64,000 nt of DNA, from the NCBI RefSeq assembly GCF_020748465.1, contig NZ_JAHZMP010000001.1:1240001-1304000 (forward strand), given 5' to 3'. The notes beneath the pieces are model-generated. The model made no database searches and was not told the origin of the DNA. It saw nothing but the letters and a program-made list of their open reading frames with translations. The stretch's first letter is position 1; each line of letters opens with the position of its first letter. Below are positions 1 through 8,843 of the stretch, piece after piece. The DNA is from Terrisporobacter mayombei. GTDB lineage: Bacteria; Bacillota; Clostridia; Peptostreptococcales; Peptostreptococcaceae. Position numbers and translations under genes: made by a program.

Positions 1-5
1 TTATT

Positions 6-1385
6 CTACTTCCACACTCTTTTTGCCCCTATTAGTTCCTGAGCATAACCATATAATGATACAGGTGACATTACTATTTGGTAGCAAAGTATAAATATAA
101 AAAACCCTATAGTATTTTTTCTTACTTTAAGATTTAAGTTTTTAAATACAACGTGTGTTTGATAATAATATAAAATATAAAAACTTATCAGTGTTAAAGG
201 AAATACTAACAACATCATAGGCCCTACTATATAATATTTTTGGAAGAATACTGCTAATATTACTCCTGGTATCCAGAAGAATGTATAACTAAGATCCATA
301 TATGGTATAAACAAATCTATGCCTGTCAAAAATTTATAATATATGGAAGGTTGTTGCCATGGTTTTACTTCTCTCAACCCTTCTATCATCCCCCTTGCCC
401 AACGAGAACGTTGCTTGGCAAAGTGAGATAGTTTTGTAGGCACATCTGTAAACGCCACTGCATGGGGTTCAAAGTAAACTCTATAACCTTGCTTTAACAT
501 TTTCCAAGTTAACACAATATCTTCTCCAATTGCATCAGACCAACCACCCACATTTTGCACTACAGATGTTTTGTATAATGAAAATGCACCTTGGGCGACT
601 AGTGTCCCTTGGTACAATCCTTGCATTCTCTTAATAGATGCAATACTTAAAAAATAATCCCATTCTTGTATTTTAGCTAATAAATTTTCTCTACTATTTC
701 TTACTAACATGGAACCTGCAACAGCACAAACGTCATCTGGTGCTGAGTTAGATCTAGAAATCAAATAATTTACTGCCTTATTATGAATAAGAGTATCTGC
801 ATCAAGTGTAATTACATACTTAGTTTTTACATAATTTAATCCATGATTTAATGCATTAAACTTTCCTGGAGTATTTTCATGCAACAGTAAAATATCCATG
901 CCCATCTCTTTCTTTGCTCTTTCCACTTCAGCACATGTGTTATCATTGGAATTATTGTTTATTACTATGGTATGAATTTTACCCTTGTACTCTTGCTCTT
1001 TTATATATTTCAATGTGTTAAAAATTCCAGCTTCTTCATTGTATGCAGCTACCAAAATAGTTACTTCATCTTCAGGATGAGTCACCTTAAACTTAGGCTG
1101 TTTATCTAAAAGTAAGCTTGATACTAAAAATGCATTCATAAATCCTGGAATATAAGCTATCCCTGCTATAATAAATACTGCTAAAGAAACTGAGTAGGTT
1201 ACCTCAGATAAGTCCGAAATCCATCGTCTAGATACATAATAGGAGAAAATCACCCATAATGTACTTATAACTAAACTTATACTAAATTTATATTTAATAG
1301 GTATATATAATCTTGATTTAGTTGAATTTTCGTCTTTTTCTTCATGTTCTATAACTCTTTTCGAGAGCTTAATATCATTTTCCAT
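6..1385 (-). CDS. membrane glycosyltransferase family 2 (processive polysaccharide synthase-like)
   Basis: A 459-residue integral membrane GT2 enzyme of the cellulose/hyaluronan/poly-GlcNAc synthase type, expected to polymerise or transfer a sugar from a nucleotide donor at the inner face of the membrane. Two hydrophobic segments (about residues 34-50 and 67-92) precede the catalytic domain and several follow residue 350. Visible motifs are VAAYNEE near 112-118, the DAD metal site at 195-197, the ED pair at 288-289 and QRSRW at 325-329, the set typical of processive enzymes. The start is ATG at 1385; a GGGGG tract lies about 13 bases upstream, slightly far. No partner export or modification genes are visible, but the gene ends at the window edge. 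The GT2 call is sure; the product polymer is unknown. Confidence 0.85.
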   Translation of the reverse strand: MENDIKLSKRVIEHEEKDENSTKSRLYIPIKYKFSISLVISTLWVIFSYYVSRRWISDLSEVTYSVSLAVFIIAGIAYIPGFMNAFLVSSLLLDKQPKFKVTHPEDEVTILVAAYNEEAGIFNTLKYIKEQEYKGKIHTIVINNNSNDNTCAEVERAKKEMGMDILLLHENTPGKFNALNHGLNYVKTKYVITLDADTLIHNKAVNYLISRSNSAPDDVCAVAGSMLVRNSRENLLAKIQEWDYFLSIASIKRMQGLYQGTLVAQGAFSLYKTSVVQNVGGWSDAIGEDIVLTWKMLKQGYRVYFEPHAVAFTDVPTKLSHFAKQRSRWARGMIEGLREVKPWQQPSIYYKFLTGIDLFIPYMDLSYTFFWIPGVILAVFFQKYYIVGPMMLLVFPLTLISFYILYYYQTHVVFKNLNLKVRKNTIGFFIFILCYQIVMSPVSLYGYAQELIGAKRVWK

Positions 1386-1467
1386 ATTCTATCAAATTCC
1401 CCCTTATATCTAAATTAACTATATAATAATAGCATCTAATTTTTAATATTCAAATGTAGCTTTTACC

Positions 1468-1493
1468 AATAAAAAAGACTCTTCTGAGCCTTT
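1468..1493 (-). terminator. intrinsic terminator after carbonic anhydrase
   Basis: An 8-bp stem (1474-1481 with 1486-1493, one G-U pair) with a TTCT/AGAA loop, followed on the minus strand by a run of T. It lies 8 bases past the stop of the carbonic anhydrase gene. Confidence 0.75.
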
Positions 1494-1500
1494 CTATTGA

Positions 1501-2079
1501 TTATTTATTGTCGTATCCATCTACTACCATATCTATTTTACCTGTTTCAGGAGAAATCACTAATCCATGTATAATAATGTCATCTGGTACTAGAGGATGA
1601 TTTTTAATAAGACTTACACTATCTTGTATAGACTGTTCCACTGATTCAAATCCATGCAACCATCCCTTTACATCTATGCCTGCATTTGAAAGGGTGTCTA
1701 TGGTTTTACTAGGTATACCTCTATTTAATACTTTATTTAATAAATCATCTGTATCTAAATTACACATACCGCATCCATGATGCCCCACTACCAATACTTC
1801 TTCTACATCAAACTCATATATGGCTACTACTATACTTCTCATAATACTTCCAAATGGATGCATTATAGCTGCCCCAGCATTTTTTACTATTTTTGCATCT
1901 CCATTTCTAAGATTCATAGACTTTGGTAGCAAATCTGTCAATCTAGTGTCCATACATGATAGTATTACGACCTTTTTATCAGGCCTACTCGAAGTTTCAT
2001 ATTGTTTATATTCTTTGTTTTCCACAAATTTTTCATTGTATTTCAATATTTCATCTAACTTTCCACGACTCGCTATCAT
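1501..2079 (-). CDS. beta-class carbonic anhydrase
   Basis: A 192-residue cytosolic zinc enzyme that interconverts CO2 and bicarbonate. The zinc ligands of the beta class are visible: Cys42 in SCMDTR with the Asp44-Arg46 dyad, and His100 and Cys103 in GHHGCG. The length matches the short beta-CA subfamily (about 185-200 residues). The start ATG at 2079 has AGGAGG about 8 bases upstream. It is flanked by its own terminator and looks monocistronic. In anaerobes such enzymes supply bicarbonate to carboxylases, but no linked carboxylase is seen here. Confidence 0.93.
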   Translation of the reverse strand: MIASRGKLDEILKYNEKFVENKEYKQYETSSRPDKKVVILSCMDTRLTDLLPKSMNLRNGDAKIVKNAGAAIMHPFGSIMRSIVVAIYEFDVEEVLVVGHHGCGMCNLDTDDLLNKVLNRGIPSKTIDTLSNAGIDVKGWLHGFESVEQSIQDSVSLIKNHPLVPDDIIIHGLVISPETGKIDMVVDGYDNK

Positions 2080-2246
2080 AATATTATCCTCCTATGGAAT
2101 ATATCTTGCCTATGCTTTTTATTGTGAACTCTGGGCTCTTTTTCAAATTGCAAGATTTACATTCATAATTATACAATTTTCGTAATATTATAGCCTATTT
2201 TATTCTGTATTTCTACAATTAAATAAATAATATAATCTCCTTATAA

Positions 2247-2279
2247 TTAAAAAGGGAATTACAAACTTGTAATACCCCT
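2247..2279 (-). terminator. intrinsic terminator after DUF898 gene
   Basis: On the minus strand an imperfect GC-capped hairpin (2254-2264 with 2268-2279) is followed by TTTTT at 2248-2253. It ends the DUF898 gene, whose stop is at 2292. Confidence 0.65.
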
Positions 2280-2291
2280 ATATCATACATA

Positions 2292-2603
2292 TTAATCTGC
2301 AAAAACAGTATTTTCTACTTTCCATTGCAACATCTTTATATAAAGCCAGAATCCATATATTCCTAAGGTAATAATAGTCAGTATTAACCATTTTATATAA
2401 TGTAAAAATAAACTTCCTCCACTACCTATAAATTTAAGTCTTCTTCCTTCAATCACCGTGTGTTTAGCTTCCCATCTGTATTTTATACACATAGCCCAAG
2501 GTGTAGCTATTCCAAGTGTAAGGATTGTTATAGCCCATGCTAATATATTAACTCCTATAAGTCCTATAAGTCCTAGAAGTCCGCCTTCAAATCTTGATCT
2601 CAT
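2292..2603 (-). CDS. small DUF898-family membrane protein
   Basis: A protein of about 103 residues with two hydrophobic stretches and the pattern typical of DUF898 (YjgN-like) proteins: FEGGLLGL near the start, then a TLGIATPWA turn, a charged KYRWEAKHT segment and an ITLGIYGFW helix. The ATG at 2603 is preferred over an in-frame one at 2654 because AGGAGAG sits just upstream and the first 17 residues of the longer form do not fit the family. Full-size DUF898 proteins carry several such repeats, and this is the short one-unit form. Function is unknown; it probably sits in the cytoplasmic membrane. Confidence 0.7.
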   Translation of the reverse strand: MRSRFEGGLLGLIGLIGVNILAWAITILTLGIATPWAMCIKYRWEAKHTVIEGRRLKFIGSGGSLFLHYIKWLILTIITLGIYGFWLYIKMLQWKVENTVFAD

Positions 2604-2687
2604 ATTGTCTCTCCTATCATTAATTTTTAAGTTATAATTAATATATTTTATCACAAGAATGAATTAAGTAAATGACTATTTTTTAGC

Positions 2688-2722
2688 AAAAAAGAGTTAC
2701 CCAGGTAAAAGGGCAACTCTTT
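2688..2722 (-). terminator. intrinsic terminator after nitroreductase
   Basis: A 12-bp stem (2691-2702 with 2711-2722, one G-U pair) and a loop of 8, followed on the minus strand by a T run reading into 2690. It sits 12 bases past the nitroreductase stop. Confidence 0.85.
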
Positions 2723-2734
2723 ACAAACTATACT

Positions 2735-3250
2735 CTAACTATATAATTTTCTTTCCTTAGCTTCAGGATACTCACAGTCTCTATATCCTAGTATACAATG
2801 ACCTATTCCCACATAGTCACCTTCAATGCCCCACTTTTTAAGTAACTCCTGACCTCTTTCACTTTCAAAAACTTCCTTAGCTCTGTGAATCCAGCAAGAG
2901 TCTACACCCACTGCATGAGCTGCATTCATAATATTTCCCATTACAAGTGATCCATCTTCCACATATGTAGGTATGCATCCTCTATCAGCAAATACAACTA
3001 CAACAGTTGGCGCTCCATAGAAAGGGTCTGTATTTGTATCTGTTCCCATAACTTCAGCGTTCATTTTTGATAATTCTTTAATTATCTCTTCATCTTGTAC
3101 TACTACCATAAGTGGTGATTGTTGTCCCATTCCTGTTGGTGCATAAGTTCCTGCTTCTAATATTAGGTTTAACTGTTCATCAGTAATTTGATCTTTTTTA
3201 TATTTTCTTATGCTTCTTCTTTCTTTCAATACCTTCAATGTTTCATTCAT
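2735..3250 (-). CDS. nitroreductase-family FMN oxidoreductase
   Basis: A protein of about 171 residues of the nitroreductase fold, expected to bind FMN and reduce nitro-compounds, quinones or a dedicated metabolite with NAD(P)H. RRSIRKYKKDQ at the N-terminus is the classic FMN-phosphate contact, followed by APTGMGQQSP and, near the C-terminus, a GIGHCILGY segment where the family has its conserved glycine stretch. The ATG at 3250 is chosen over 3265 because GGAGGTG precedes it at correct spacing. Its own terminator follows. The substrate cannot be told from sequence. Confidence 0.9.
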   Translation of the reverse strand: MNETLKVLKERRSIRKYKKDQITDEQLNLILEAGTYAPTGMGQQSPLMVVVQDEEIIKELSKMNAEVMGTDTNTDPFYGAPTVVVVFADRGCIPTYVEDGSLVMGNIMNAAHAVGVDSCWIHRAKEVFESERGQELLKKWGIEGDYVGIGHCILGYRDCEYPEAKERKLYS

Positions 3251-3296
3251 AATTAACACCTCCAAGTAACTCTATTTATATAGTAGCACGAAATAA

Positions 3297-4910
3297 TTAC
3301 CAAATAGCCACATGGCCATCGCATCTTTTTTCTGTGGCGCAAACATAGGACTCAGTTTCAGTATTCTTTAATATAATTTGTCCTTTGCCCATATTTGTGA
3401 AGTCTTCCATGACTTTAATATGGTGACCTTTTTCTATAAGACCTTGCACAATTTCTTCATTCATATCTCTTTCAACTTCAATCTCTTTATTTTTTATCCA
3501 TTGCCAACGAGGTGCATCTAAAGCTTCTTGAGGATTCATATTAAAATCAATTAAATTAGTAATTACCTGCAACTGTCCCTGAGGTTGCATAAATGCACCC
3601 ATTACTCCAAAGGCCCCTACTGCTTCATTATTCTTGCATAAAAATCCTGGGATAATTGTGTGATATGGCTTCTTAAATGGTTTTACAACGTTAATATGGT
3701 TTTTATTTAAGCTAAAGTTGTTTCCCCTATTGTGAAGAGCTATTCCTGTGTTTGGAACTACTAGCCCTGACCCAAATTCTGTGTAATTACTTTGTATATA
3801 TGACACCATATTTCCATCTTTATCACCACTGCACAAATATACAGTTCCTGGTGAATAAGGATCTCCACATATAGGTTCAACTGCCTTATCTCCTATTAAA
3901 CTTCTTCTTTTCTCTGCATAATCTTCATTTAATAGTTCTTCAACTTTCACTTCCATTTCTTTTATATCTGTTACATAAGTTTTACTGTCAGCAAAAGCAA
4001 GTTTTAAACTTTCTATAGTTTTATGATAATTATCTACATGTTCTTTATCACTATCTAAATTAAGTCCTTTCAATATATTTAGAGCCATAAGCACTGTTAT
4101 TCCATGACCATTTGGTGGTATTTCAAAAACCTTATATCCTTTGTACTCTGTACTAATTGGTTCTACCCACAGAGGATAAAATTTTTCCAAGTCACTTTTT
4201 CTAATAAATCCATTGTACTTTCTAGAAAACTCATCTATTTTATCTGCTAAACTTCCTCTATAAAAACTTTCGCTGTTGCTTCTTCCTATTTCCTCAAGAG
4301 TTGCTGCCATTCCTTCGCACCTAAAAATTTCTCCAGCCTTAGGTGCTCTTCCTATTTTCCCAAAAGTTTCAAACCAATATTTATATTCTTCCCCCTGTAA
4401 GTTTTCTTCGTATTCATCATAAACTTTCTGCCATAAATTTGATACAGTTTGTCCCACAGCATATCCATTTCTAGCATAATCTATAGCACTTTCCAAACAT
4501 TCTAACAAACTTAACTTTCCATATTTTTTATTAAGCTCTGCCCATGCAGCAGGTATTCCAGGAACTGTCACAGCACCAAATCCATACTTAGGCATAGAGC
4601 CCATCCCCTCATATTCTTCCAACTTCATTTTCTCCGGTGCAAATCCGCTGGAATTCAATCCATAAAGCTTTTTTTCCTTCTCAATCCATACTAGTGCATA
4701 AGCGTCCCCACCAATTCCACATCCTGTAGGCTCAACAACTGTGAGACAAGCTGCCGTAGCTATGGCTGCATCTACTGCATTGCCACCTTTTTTTAAAATT
4801 TCCAATCCTGCCTGAGCCGCAATTGGTGTTGATGTTGCCACTGCTCCATTTTTTCCATAAACTACATTTCTTATGGAATTATATCTATTATTTATTGAAG
4901 TTAAATTCAT
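3297..4910 (-). CDS. gamma-glutamyltransferase, cytosolic type
   Basis: A 537-residue N-terminal-nucleophile hydrolase that cleaves or transfers gamma-glutamyl groups, for example from glutathione. The N-terminal GGNAVDAAIATA and EPTGCGIGGD motifs are present. The likely autoprocessing and catalytic residue is Thr356 in SPGTVYLC, splitting a large N-terminal and a small C-terminal chain. GSGL and an N-H-R-G stretch follow, as in the family. There is no signal peptide, unlike secreted Ggt, so this resembles the intracellular YwrD-like branch. The start ATG at 4910 follows a G-rich tract. It is divergently transcribed from the thiamine operon. Confidence 0.9.
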   Translation of the reverse strand: MNLTSINNRYNSIRNVVYGKNGAVATSTPIAAQAGLEILKKGGNAVDAAIATAACLTVVEPTGCGIGGDAYALVWIEKEKKLYGLNSSGFAPEKMKLEEYEGMGSMPKYGFGAVTVPGIPAAWAELNKKYGKLSLLECLESAIDYARNGYAVGQTVSNLWQKVYDEYEENLQGEEYKYWFETFGKIGRAPKAGEIFRCEGMAATLEEIGRSNSESFYRGSLADKIDEFSRKYNGFIRKSDLEKFYPLWVEPISTEYKGYKVFEIPPNGHGITVLMALNILKGLNLDSDKEHVDNYHKTIESLKLAFADSKTYVTDIKEMEVKVEELLNEDYAEKRRSLIGDKAVEPICGDPYSPGTVYLCSGDKDGNMVSYIQSNYTEFGSGLVVPNTGIALHNRGNNFSLNKNHINVVKPFKKPYHTIIPGFLCKNNEAVGAFGVMGAFMQPQGQLQVITNLIDFNMNPQEALDAPRWQWIKNKEIEVERDMNEEIVQGLIEKGHHIKVMEDFTNMGKGQIILKNTETESYVCATEKRCDGHVAIW

Positions 4911-5004
4911 ATTTTTCCCCCCCAGTTATAATATTAATTTACTACATATATATATTGTATATTATATAACAATTAATTATATTGTTTTATCCTCAAATTG
5001 ACTG

Positions 5005-5032
5005 TTGACAATCTTTTTAAATAAACTATAAT
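5005..5032 (+). promoter_or_regulatory. sigma-A promoter of the thiamine operon
   Basis: TTGACA at 5005-5010 and TATAAT at 5027-5032 are both perfect consensus, 16 bases apart, and lie just upstream of the TPP riboswitch. Confidence 0.85.
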
Positions 5033-5052
5033 GAACTTAAAAGTAAATATTT

Positions 5053-5135
5053 GCTAGGGGTGCCTTTATTGGCTGAGAGGTTTTGCCGACCCTTGTACCT
5101 GATCTGGATAATACCAGCGTAGGAAAGCTATATAC
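5053..5135 (+). promoter_or_regulatory. TPP riboswitch (THI element)
   Basis: The conserved blocks are all present in order: AGGGGTGCC, GGCTGAGAGG, GACCC, then ACCTGATCTGGATAATACC and AGCGTAGGAAA. This is the aptamer that binds thiamine pyrophosphate. It lies between a consensus promoter and an intrinsic terminator, so binding should cause premature termination of the downstream uptake operon when thiamine is plentiful. Confidence 0.97.
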
Positions 5136-5179
5136 ACTTTATTTCTATAAAGAGTATCAGGGATTAAATTTGATTGTAT

Positions 5180-5209
5180 ATGCTATGCCTACGGGTGTAG
5201 CATTTTTTT
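5180..5209 (+). terminator. riboswitch-controlled terminator
   Basis: A 10-bp stem (5180-5189 with 5194-5203, including G-U pairs) followed by TTTTTTT at 5203-5209. It is the likely expression platform of the TPP riboswitch and lies 30 bases before the first gene. Confidence 0.85.
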
Positions 5210-5239
5210 ATTATGTAATTATAAAAAGGAGGAATAATA

Positions 5240-5530
5240 ATGGTTATAGCAGACGTGGCAGTAATGCCTCTTAGACCTTATACAGATGAGGATGGGATGT
5301 ACAAAGTAGTAGATGCTTGCATCGAAAAAGTAAAGGAAAGTGGTCTTAAATATGAAATTGGTGCCATGAGTACAACATTTGAAGGGGAATTTGATGAAGT
5401 TTTTGATTTAATAAAAGTAATGCACAAAATACCTTTTCAGCTAGGATGCGAAAGAGTCATCACAGTTGCTAGGGTTGACGAGAAAGCTGGAGGCTTAACA
5501 ATTGAGAACAAACTTAGAAATCACAGATAA
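5240..5530 (+). CDS. thiamine-binding protein (MTH1187/YkoF-like, DUF77)
   Basis: A 96-residue ferredoxin-like-fold protein of the MTH1187 family, members of which bind thiamine or its pyrimidine. The N-terminal ADVAVMPL strand and the central GAMSTTFEGE segment match the family pattern. AAAAGGAGG precedes the ATG. It is the first gene after the TPP riboswitch, and its last 29 bases overlap the transporter permease gene. The likely role is a cytosolic carrier or sensor for imported thiamine precursor, but this is inferred from family and context. Confidence 0.85.
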   Translation: MVIADVAVMPLRPYTDEDGMYKVVDACIEKVKESGLKYEIGAMSTTFEGEFDEVFDLIKVMHKIPFQLGCERVITVARVDEKAGGLTIENKLRNHR

Positions 5531-6278
5531 GATTAAAAACTATATTTACCCACTTATAACATTTATAAGTATTATTTTAATATGGCAATTTATTGTGGTA
5601 AGCAATGATATACCTCAATACATTATGCCTGCACCAAGTGAAATAATAAAAATTTTTAGCACAGATTTTGCAAACTTGCAAATGCATGCTTTAGTTACTT
5701 TAAATGAATCTGTTTTAGGATTTATTTATTCCATATTATTGGCATTAGCAATAGGTACTATTATGGACTTTGTTCCATTTATAAAGAAATGTTTCTATCC
5801 TATAATGCTAGTATCTCAAATGATACCAACAATAACTATAGCTCCACTACTTATAATATGGTTTGGATTTGATTCATTACCAAAAATAATCATGGTAATG
5901 ACTACTTGTTTCTTCCCCATATTAATAAATTTTGTGGATGGTATGGAAAATATAGATAAAGACTATATAAATCTATTCAAAACTATGGATGCCAACAAAC
6001 TAAATACATTTATTCATTTAAAACTTCCCATGTCTTTGGAAAGCTTATTTACAGGCTTAAAAATCTCTGCTACTTATGCCTTTGTCGCTGCAACAGTTGC
6101 TGAGTGGCTAGGTGGAAGTGTGGGGCTTGGTGTTTATATGGTAAGAGCAAAAAGTGCATATGCTTTAGACAAAGTATTTGCATCAACAATTTTAGTAATA
6201 ATCTTTAGTTTAATATTTGTAATGGGTATAAATATTTTAAAGAAAATAACATTAAAACATAAGTACAAAGGAGAGTAA
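5502..6278 (+). CDS. thiX: ABC transporter permease for thiamine pyrimidine precursor (ThiX-like)
   Basis: A 258-residue inner-membrane permease of the SsuC/TauC/ThiX family with about six helices. The EAA-type loop appears as an [20 protein letters not shown] segment near residues 165-185. The start codon is TTG at 5502; GGAGG at 5490-5494 gives 7-8 bases spacing, and no ATG fits better, so the gene overlaps the upstream one by 29 bases. It forms a transporter with the next two genes. The thiamine link comes from the riboswitch and from the NMT1-type binding protein. Confidence 0.88.
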   Translation: MRTNLEITDKIKNYIYPLITFISIILIWQFIVVSNDIPQYIMPAPSEIIKIFSTDFANLQMHALVTLNESVLGFIYSILLALAIGTIMDFVPFIKKCFYPIMLVSQMIPTITIAPLLIIWFGFDSLPKIIMVMTTCFFPILINFVDGMENIDKDYINLFKTMDANKLNTFIHLKLPMSLESLFTGLKISATYAFVAATVAEWLGGSVGLGVYMVRAKSAYALDKVFASTILVIIFSLIFVMGINILKKITLKHKYKGE

Positions 6279-6279
6279 A

Positions 6280-7290
6280 ATGAAGTTTAAAAAAAGCATA
6301 TCATTAATGACAGCTGCACTACTTACTGTAGGTTTAGTGACTGGTTGCTCAAAGAAAAGTACTGAAAAAAAAGAAGGAAACTCAGATTTACAAAAGGTTA
6401 CTGTAGTTCTTGACTGGACTCCAAACACTAACCATACAGGATTATACGTTGCTTTAGATAAAGGATATTACAAAGAACAAGGTTTAGACGTGGAAATAGT
6501 TCAACCAGCTGATGGTAGTTCTACTACTCTAGTTGCCACAGGAAAAGCTGATTTTGGTGTAAGTTATCAAGAAGATGTTACTTATGCAAAAACTAGTGAA
6601 GATCCACTTCCAATAAAATCTATAGCTGCGATTATACAACATAATACTTCTGGATTTGCATCTCCAGCAAGTAAAAAAATTAAAACTGTAAAAGATTTTG
6701 AAAATAAAACTTACGGTGGATGGGGATCAGAATCAGAAAAAGCTACATTAAATGCAATTATGACTAACAACGGTGCTGATTTTAGCAAAATCAAAATAGT
6801 AGATATAGGTAAAGACGACTTCTTCACAGCTACTAAAGGTGACATAGATATAGCTAATATTTTCGAAGGTTGGACAGGTGTAGAGGCAAAACTTCGTGGC
6901 GAAGATATAAACTTTGTAGCCACTAAGGATTTAGACAAAAGATTAGACTACTACACTCCTCTTCTAATAACTAGTGACAAAATAATAAATGAAAATCCAG
7001 ACCTTGCTAAGAAGTTTTTAGTTGCAACAAGCAAAGGATACCAAGATTGTGTTAAAAACCCTGAAGAAAGTGCAAAAATATTATTAAAACATGCTCCTGA
7101 AATAAACGAAGACTTAGCTATTGAAAGTCAAAAGTATTTAGCTGATAAATATATAGATGATGCTTCTAAGTGGGGAGAAATGAAAGATAGTGTTTGGAAT
7201 AATTACACTGATTTCATGAAAGAATATAAATTAATAAACAAGGATATGAAAGCAAGTGATGCATATACAAATGAATTCTTACCAAACTAA
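6280..7290 (+). CDS. thiY: substrate-binding lipoprotein, NMT1/THI5-like (ThiY-like)
   Basis: A 336-residue lipoprotein with signal peptide and lipobox LVTGC (cysteine at residue 23), anchoring it to the outer face of the membrane. The mature part starts with [20 protein letters not shown], the hallmark of the NMT1/THI5-like family that binds pyrimidine precursors of thiamine such as formylaminopyrimidine. AAAGGAGAG precedes the ATG, one base after the permease stop. The exact ligand is inferred from the family and the TPP riboswitch. Confidence 0.92.
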   Translation: MKFKKSISLMTAALLTVGLVTGCSKKSTEKKEGNSDLQKVTVVLDWTPNTNHTGLYVALDKGYYKEQGLDVEIVQPADGSSTTLVATGKADFGVSYQEDVTYAKTSEDPLPIKSIAAIIQHNTSGFASPASKKIKTVKDFENKTYGGWGSESEKATLNAIMTNNGADFSKIKIVDIGKDDFFTATKGDIDIANIFEGWTGVEAKLRGEDINFVATKDLDKRLDYYTPLLITSDKIINENPDLAKKFLVATSKGYQDCVKNPEESAKILLKHAPEINEDLAIESQKYLADKYIDDASKWGEMKDSVWNNYTDFMKEYKLINKDMKASDAYTNEFLPN

Positions 7291-7993
7291 TAATAAAAAG
7301 ATTATTATTAGTAATTTATCAAAAAAATACAAAGATAATATTATTTTAAAAGATATTGATTTACACGTTTATGATGAAGAGATTGTTTCCATCATAGGAC
7401 CTAGTGGTTGTGGTAAAAGTACTATTTTCAACATACTTTCCAACTTAACAACCTCAGACTCTGGTGAAGTAGATATTAATGGTCGTTTCAGCTATATGTA
7501 CCAAAAAGACCTTCTACTTCCTTACAAAAACATAATGGACAATGTTTCTCTTCCTTTAATATTAAAAGGTGAAAAAAAGAAAAAAAGTAAAGAAACAGTT
7601 AAGCCTTACTTCTCCACTTTTGGTTTAGAAGGCTACGAGAATAAATATCCTCATGAACTTTCTGGTGGTATGAGACAAAGAGCCAACTTTATGAGAACTT
7701 TTGTTAACTCTAGCGATATTATGCTTTTAGATGAGCCTTTTGGAGCATTAGATTCCATAACAAGATCTTCAATGCAAAATTGGCTACTAGACATAAAGAA
7801 GGAAATTAAGTCTACCATATTGCTTATTACTCACGATATTGATGAGGCAATAATTTTGTCAGATAGAATTTATATTTTATCAAATAAACCTGCTGTAGTT
7901 ACTAAGGAAGTTTTTGTAGACAAACGTATCTACAATAAAAATAATCTGGAAAACATGGCTAAACTTAAGAAAGAAATTTTAAGTTATTTATAA
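7256..7993 (+). CDS. thiZ: ABC transporter ATPase (ThiZ-like)
   Basis: A protein of about 245 residues that powers the thiamine-precursor transporter. Walker [11 protein letters not shown]-loop YMYQKD, signature LSGGMRQR, Walker [13 protein letters not shown] and the switch histidine in LITHDIDEA are all intact. The start is uncertain: GTG at 7256, ATG at 7259 and ATG at 7271 are in frame, with only AAGGA about a dozen bases before the first. All three overlap the end of thiY, indicating translational coupling. Confidence 0.9.
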   Translation: MMHIQMNSYQTNNKKIIISNLSKKYKDNIILKDIDLHVYDEEIVSIIGPSGCGKSTIFNILSNLTTSDSGEVDINGRFSYMYQKDLLLPYKNIMDNVSLPLILKGEKKKKSKETVKPYFSTFGLEGYENKYPHELSGGMRQRANFMRTFVNSSDIMLLDEPFGALDSITRSSMQNWLLDIKKEIKSTILLITHDIDEAIILSDRIYILSNKPAVVTKEVFVDKRIYNKNNLENMAKLKKEILSYL

Positions 7994-8734
7994 ATGTATA
8001 TAGATTTTCATAGTCATATAGACTTCTACAAAGACGTTGAATTGCAAAAGGTTTATGATGATATAAATAAAAACAATATAAAAGTGATCTCCTGTGCTAT
8101 GGATGAAGAAAGTTACAAGAAAAATCTTGGCTTTTCTAAGGTGTGTTCCAATATTGTACCTACTTTTGGTATACATCCTTGGAAAGTTACTAATGTAGTT
8201 ACTAACCTGGATCTCTATGATAACTACATAAAAAGTAGCAAAATCATAGGTGAAGTTGGTCTAGATTTTCACTGGGTGGAAGATAAGTTAACTTATGAAC
8301 CTCAAATTGAAGTTTTTAAACATTTTGTAAAAAAGGCTAAAACTTATGATAAATTCTTAAACATCCATACTAAAGGCGCAGAAGAATTAATTTATGATAT
8401 TTTACATGAAGAAAATATGTTGGAAAAGTCCATAATTCACTGGTATAGTGGAGATTTATCTACCTTAAATAAATTTATAGATGCTAAATCTTATTTCACT
8501 TTAAGCATAGATATAAATACTTCACAAAAAAGCCAAGAAATTGCCAGGCTAGTCCCTGTTGATCGCATTCTAGCAGAAACAGATGGTCCTACTGCTTTGG
8601 AGTGGGTTACTGGAGTTTATGGTATGCCTAGTGAAATTATAAATGTATATGATGGAATATGTAATACAAAAGATATTTCTATGGATGAATTAAAATATAA
8701 TATTGAACATAATTACAATATTATTCTTAAGTAA
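7994..8734 (+). CDS. TatD-family metal-dependent hydrolase in thiamine operon
   Basis: A 246-residue amidohydrolase-superfamily protein of the TatD type. Metal ligands are visible: HSH near residues 6-8, the Glu in GEVGLD, His in NIHTK, His in IHWYSG and Asp in AETDGP. The ATG follows the thiZ stop with no gap and has no clear ribosome site of its own, so it is probably translated by re-initiation. TatD proteins are usually called DNases. Its place as the last gene of a TPP-riboswitch operon suggests instead that it hydrolyses a thiamine breakdown product after import; that is inference. Confidence 0.85.
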   Translation: MYIDFHSHIDFYKDVELQKVYDDINKNNIKVISCAMDEESYKKNLGFSKVCSNIVPTFGIHPWKVTNVVTNLDLYDNYIKSSKIIGEVGLDFHWVEDKLTYEPQIEVFKHFVKKAKTYDKFLNIHTKGAEELIYDILHEENMLEKSIIHWYSGDLSTLNKFIDAKSYFTLSIDINTSQKSQEIARLVPVDRILAETDGPTALEWVTGVYGMPSEIINVYDGICNTKDISMDELKYNIEHNYNIILK

Positions 8735-8755
8735 ATTAATGCTTATGTAAAAAAT

Positions 8756-8800
8756 AAAGTATGTAAGTTGAATAAAATTATCAACTTACATACTTTTTTA
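8756..8800 (+). terminator. intrinsic terminator of the thiamine operon
   Basis: A perfect 16-bp stem (8756-8771 with 8781-8796) with a loop of 9 and a T run to 8800. It ends the thiamine operon and may also work on the opposite strand for the BceB-like gene. Confidence 0.9.
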
Positions 8801-8843
8801 TTGAAAATATTTCTATTATTTATTCTCTATAGGAGTATATATT

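Noticed and set aside
1820-2185. 121-residue plus-strand frame opposite the carbonic anhydrase gene
   Set aside because: It is antisense to a well-supported gene; its hydrophobic residues come from reading AT-rich codons backwards.
5083-5274. 63-residue plus-strand frame over the thiamine leader
   Set aside because: It runs through the TPP riboswitch and terminator, has no ribosome site and no protein-like pattern.
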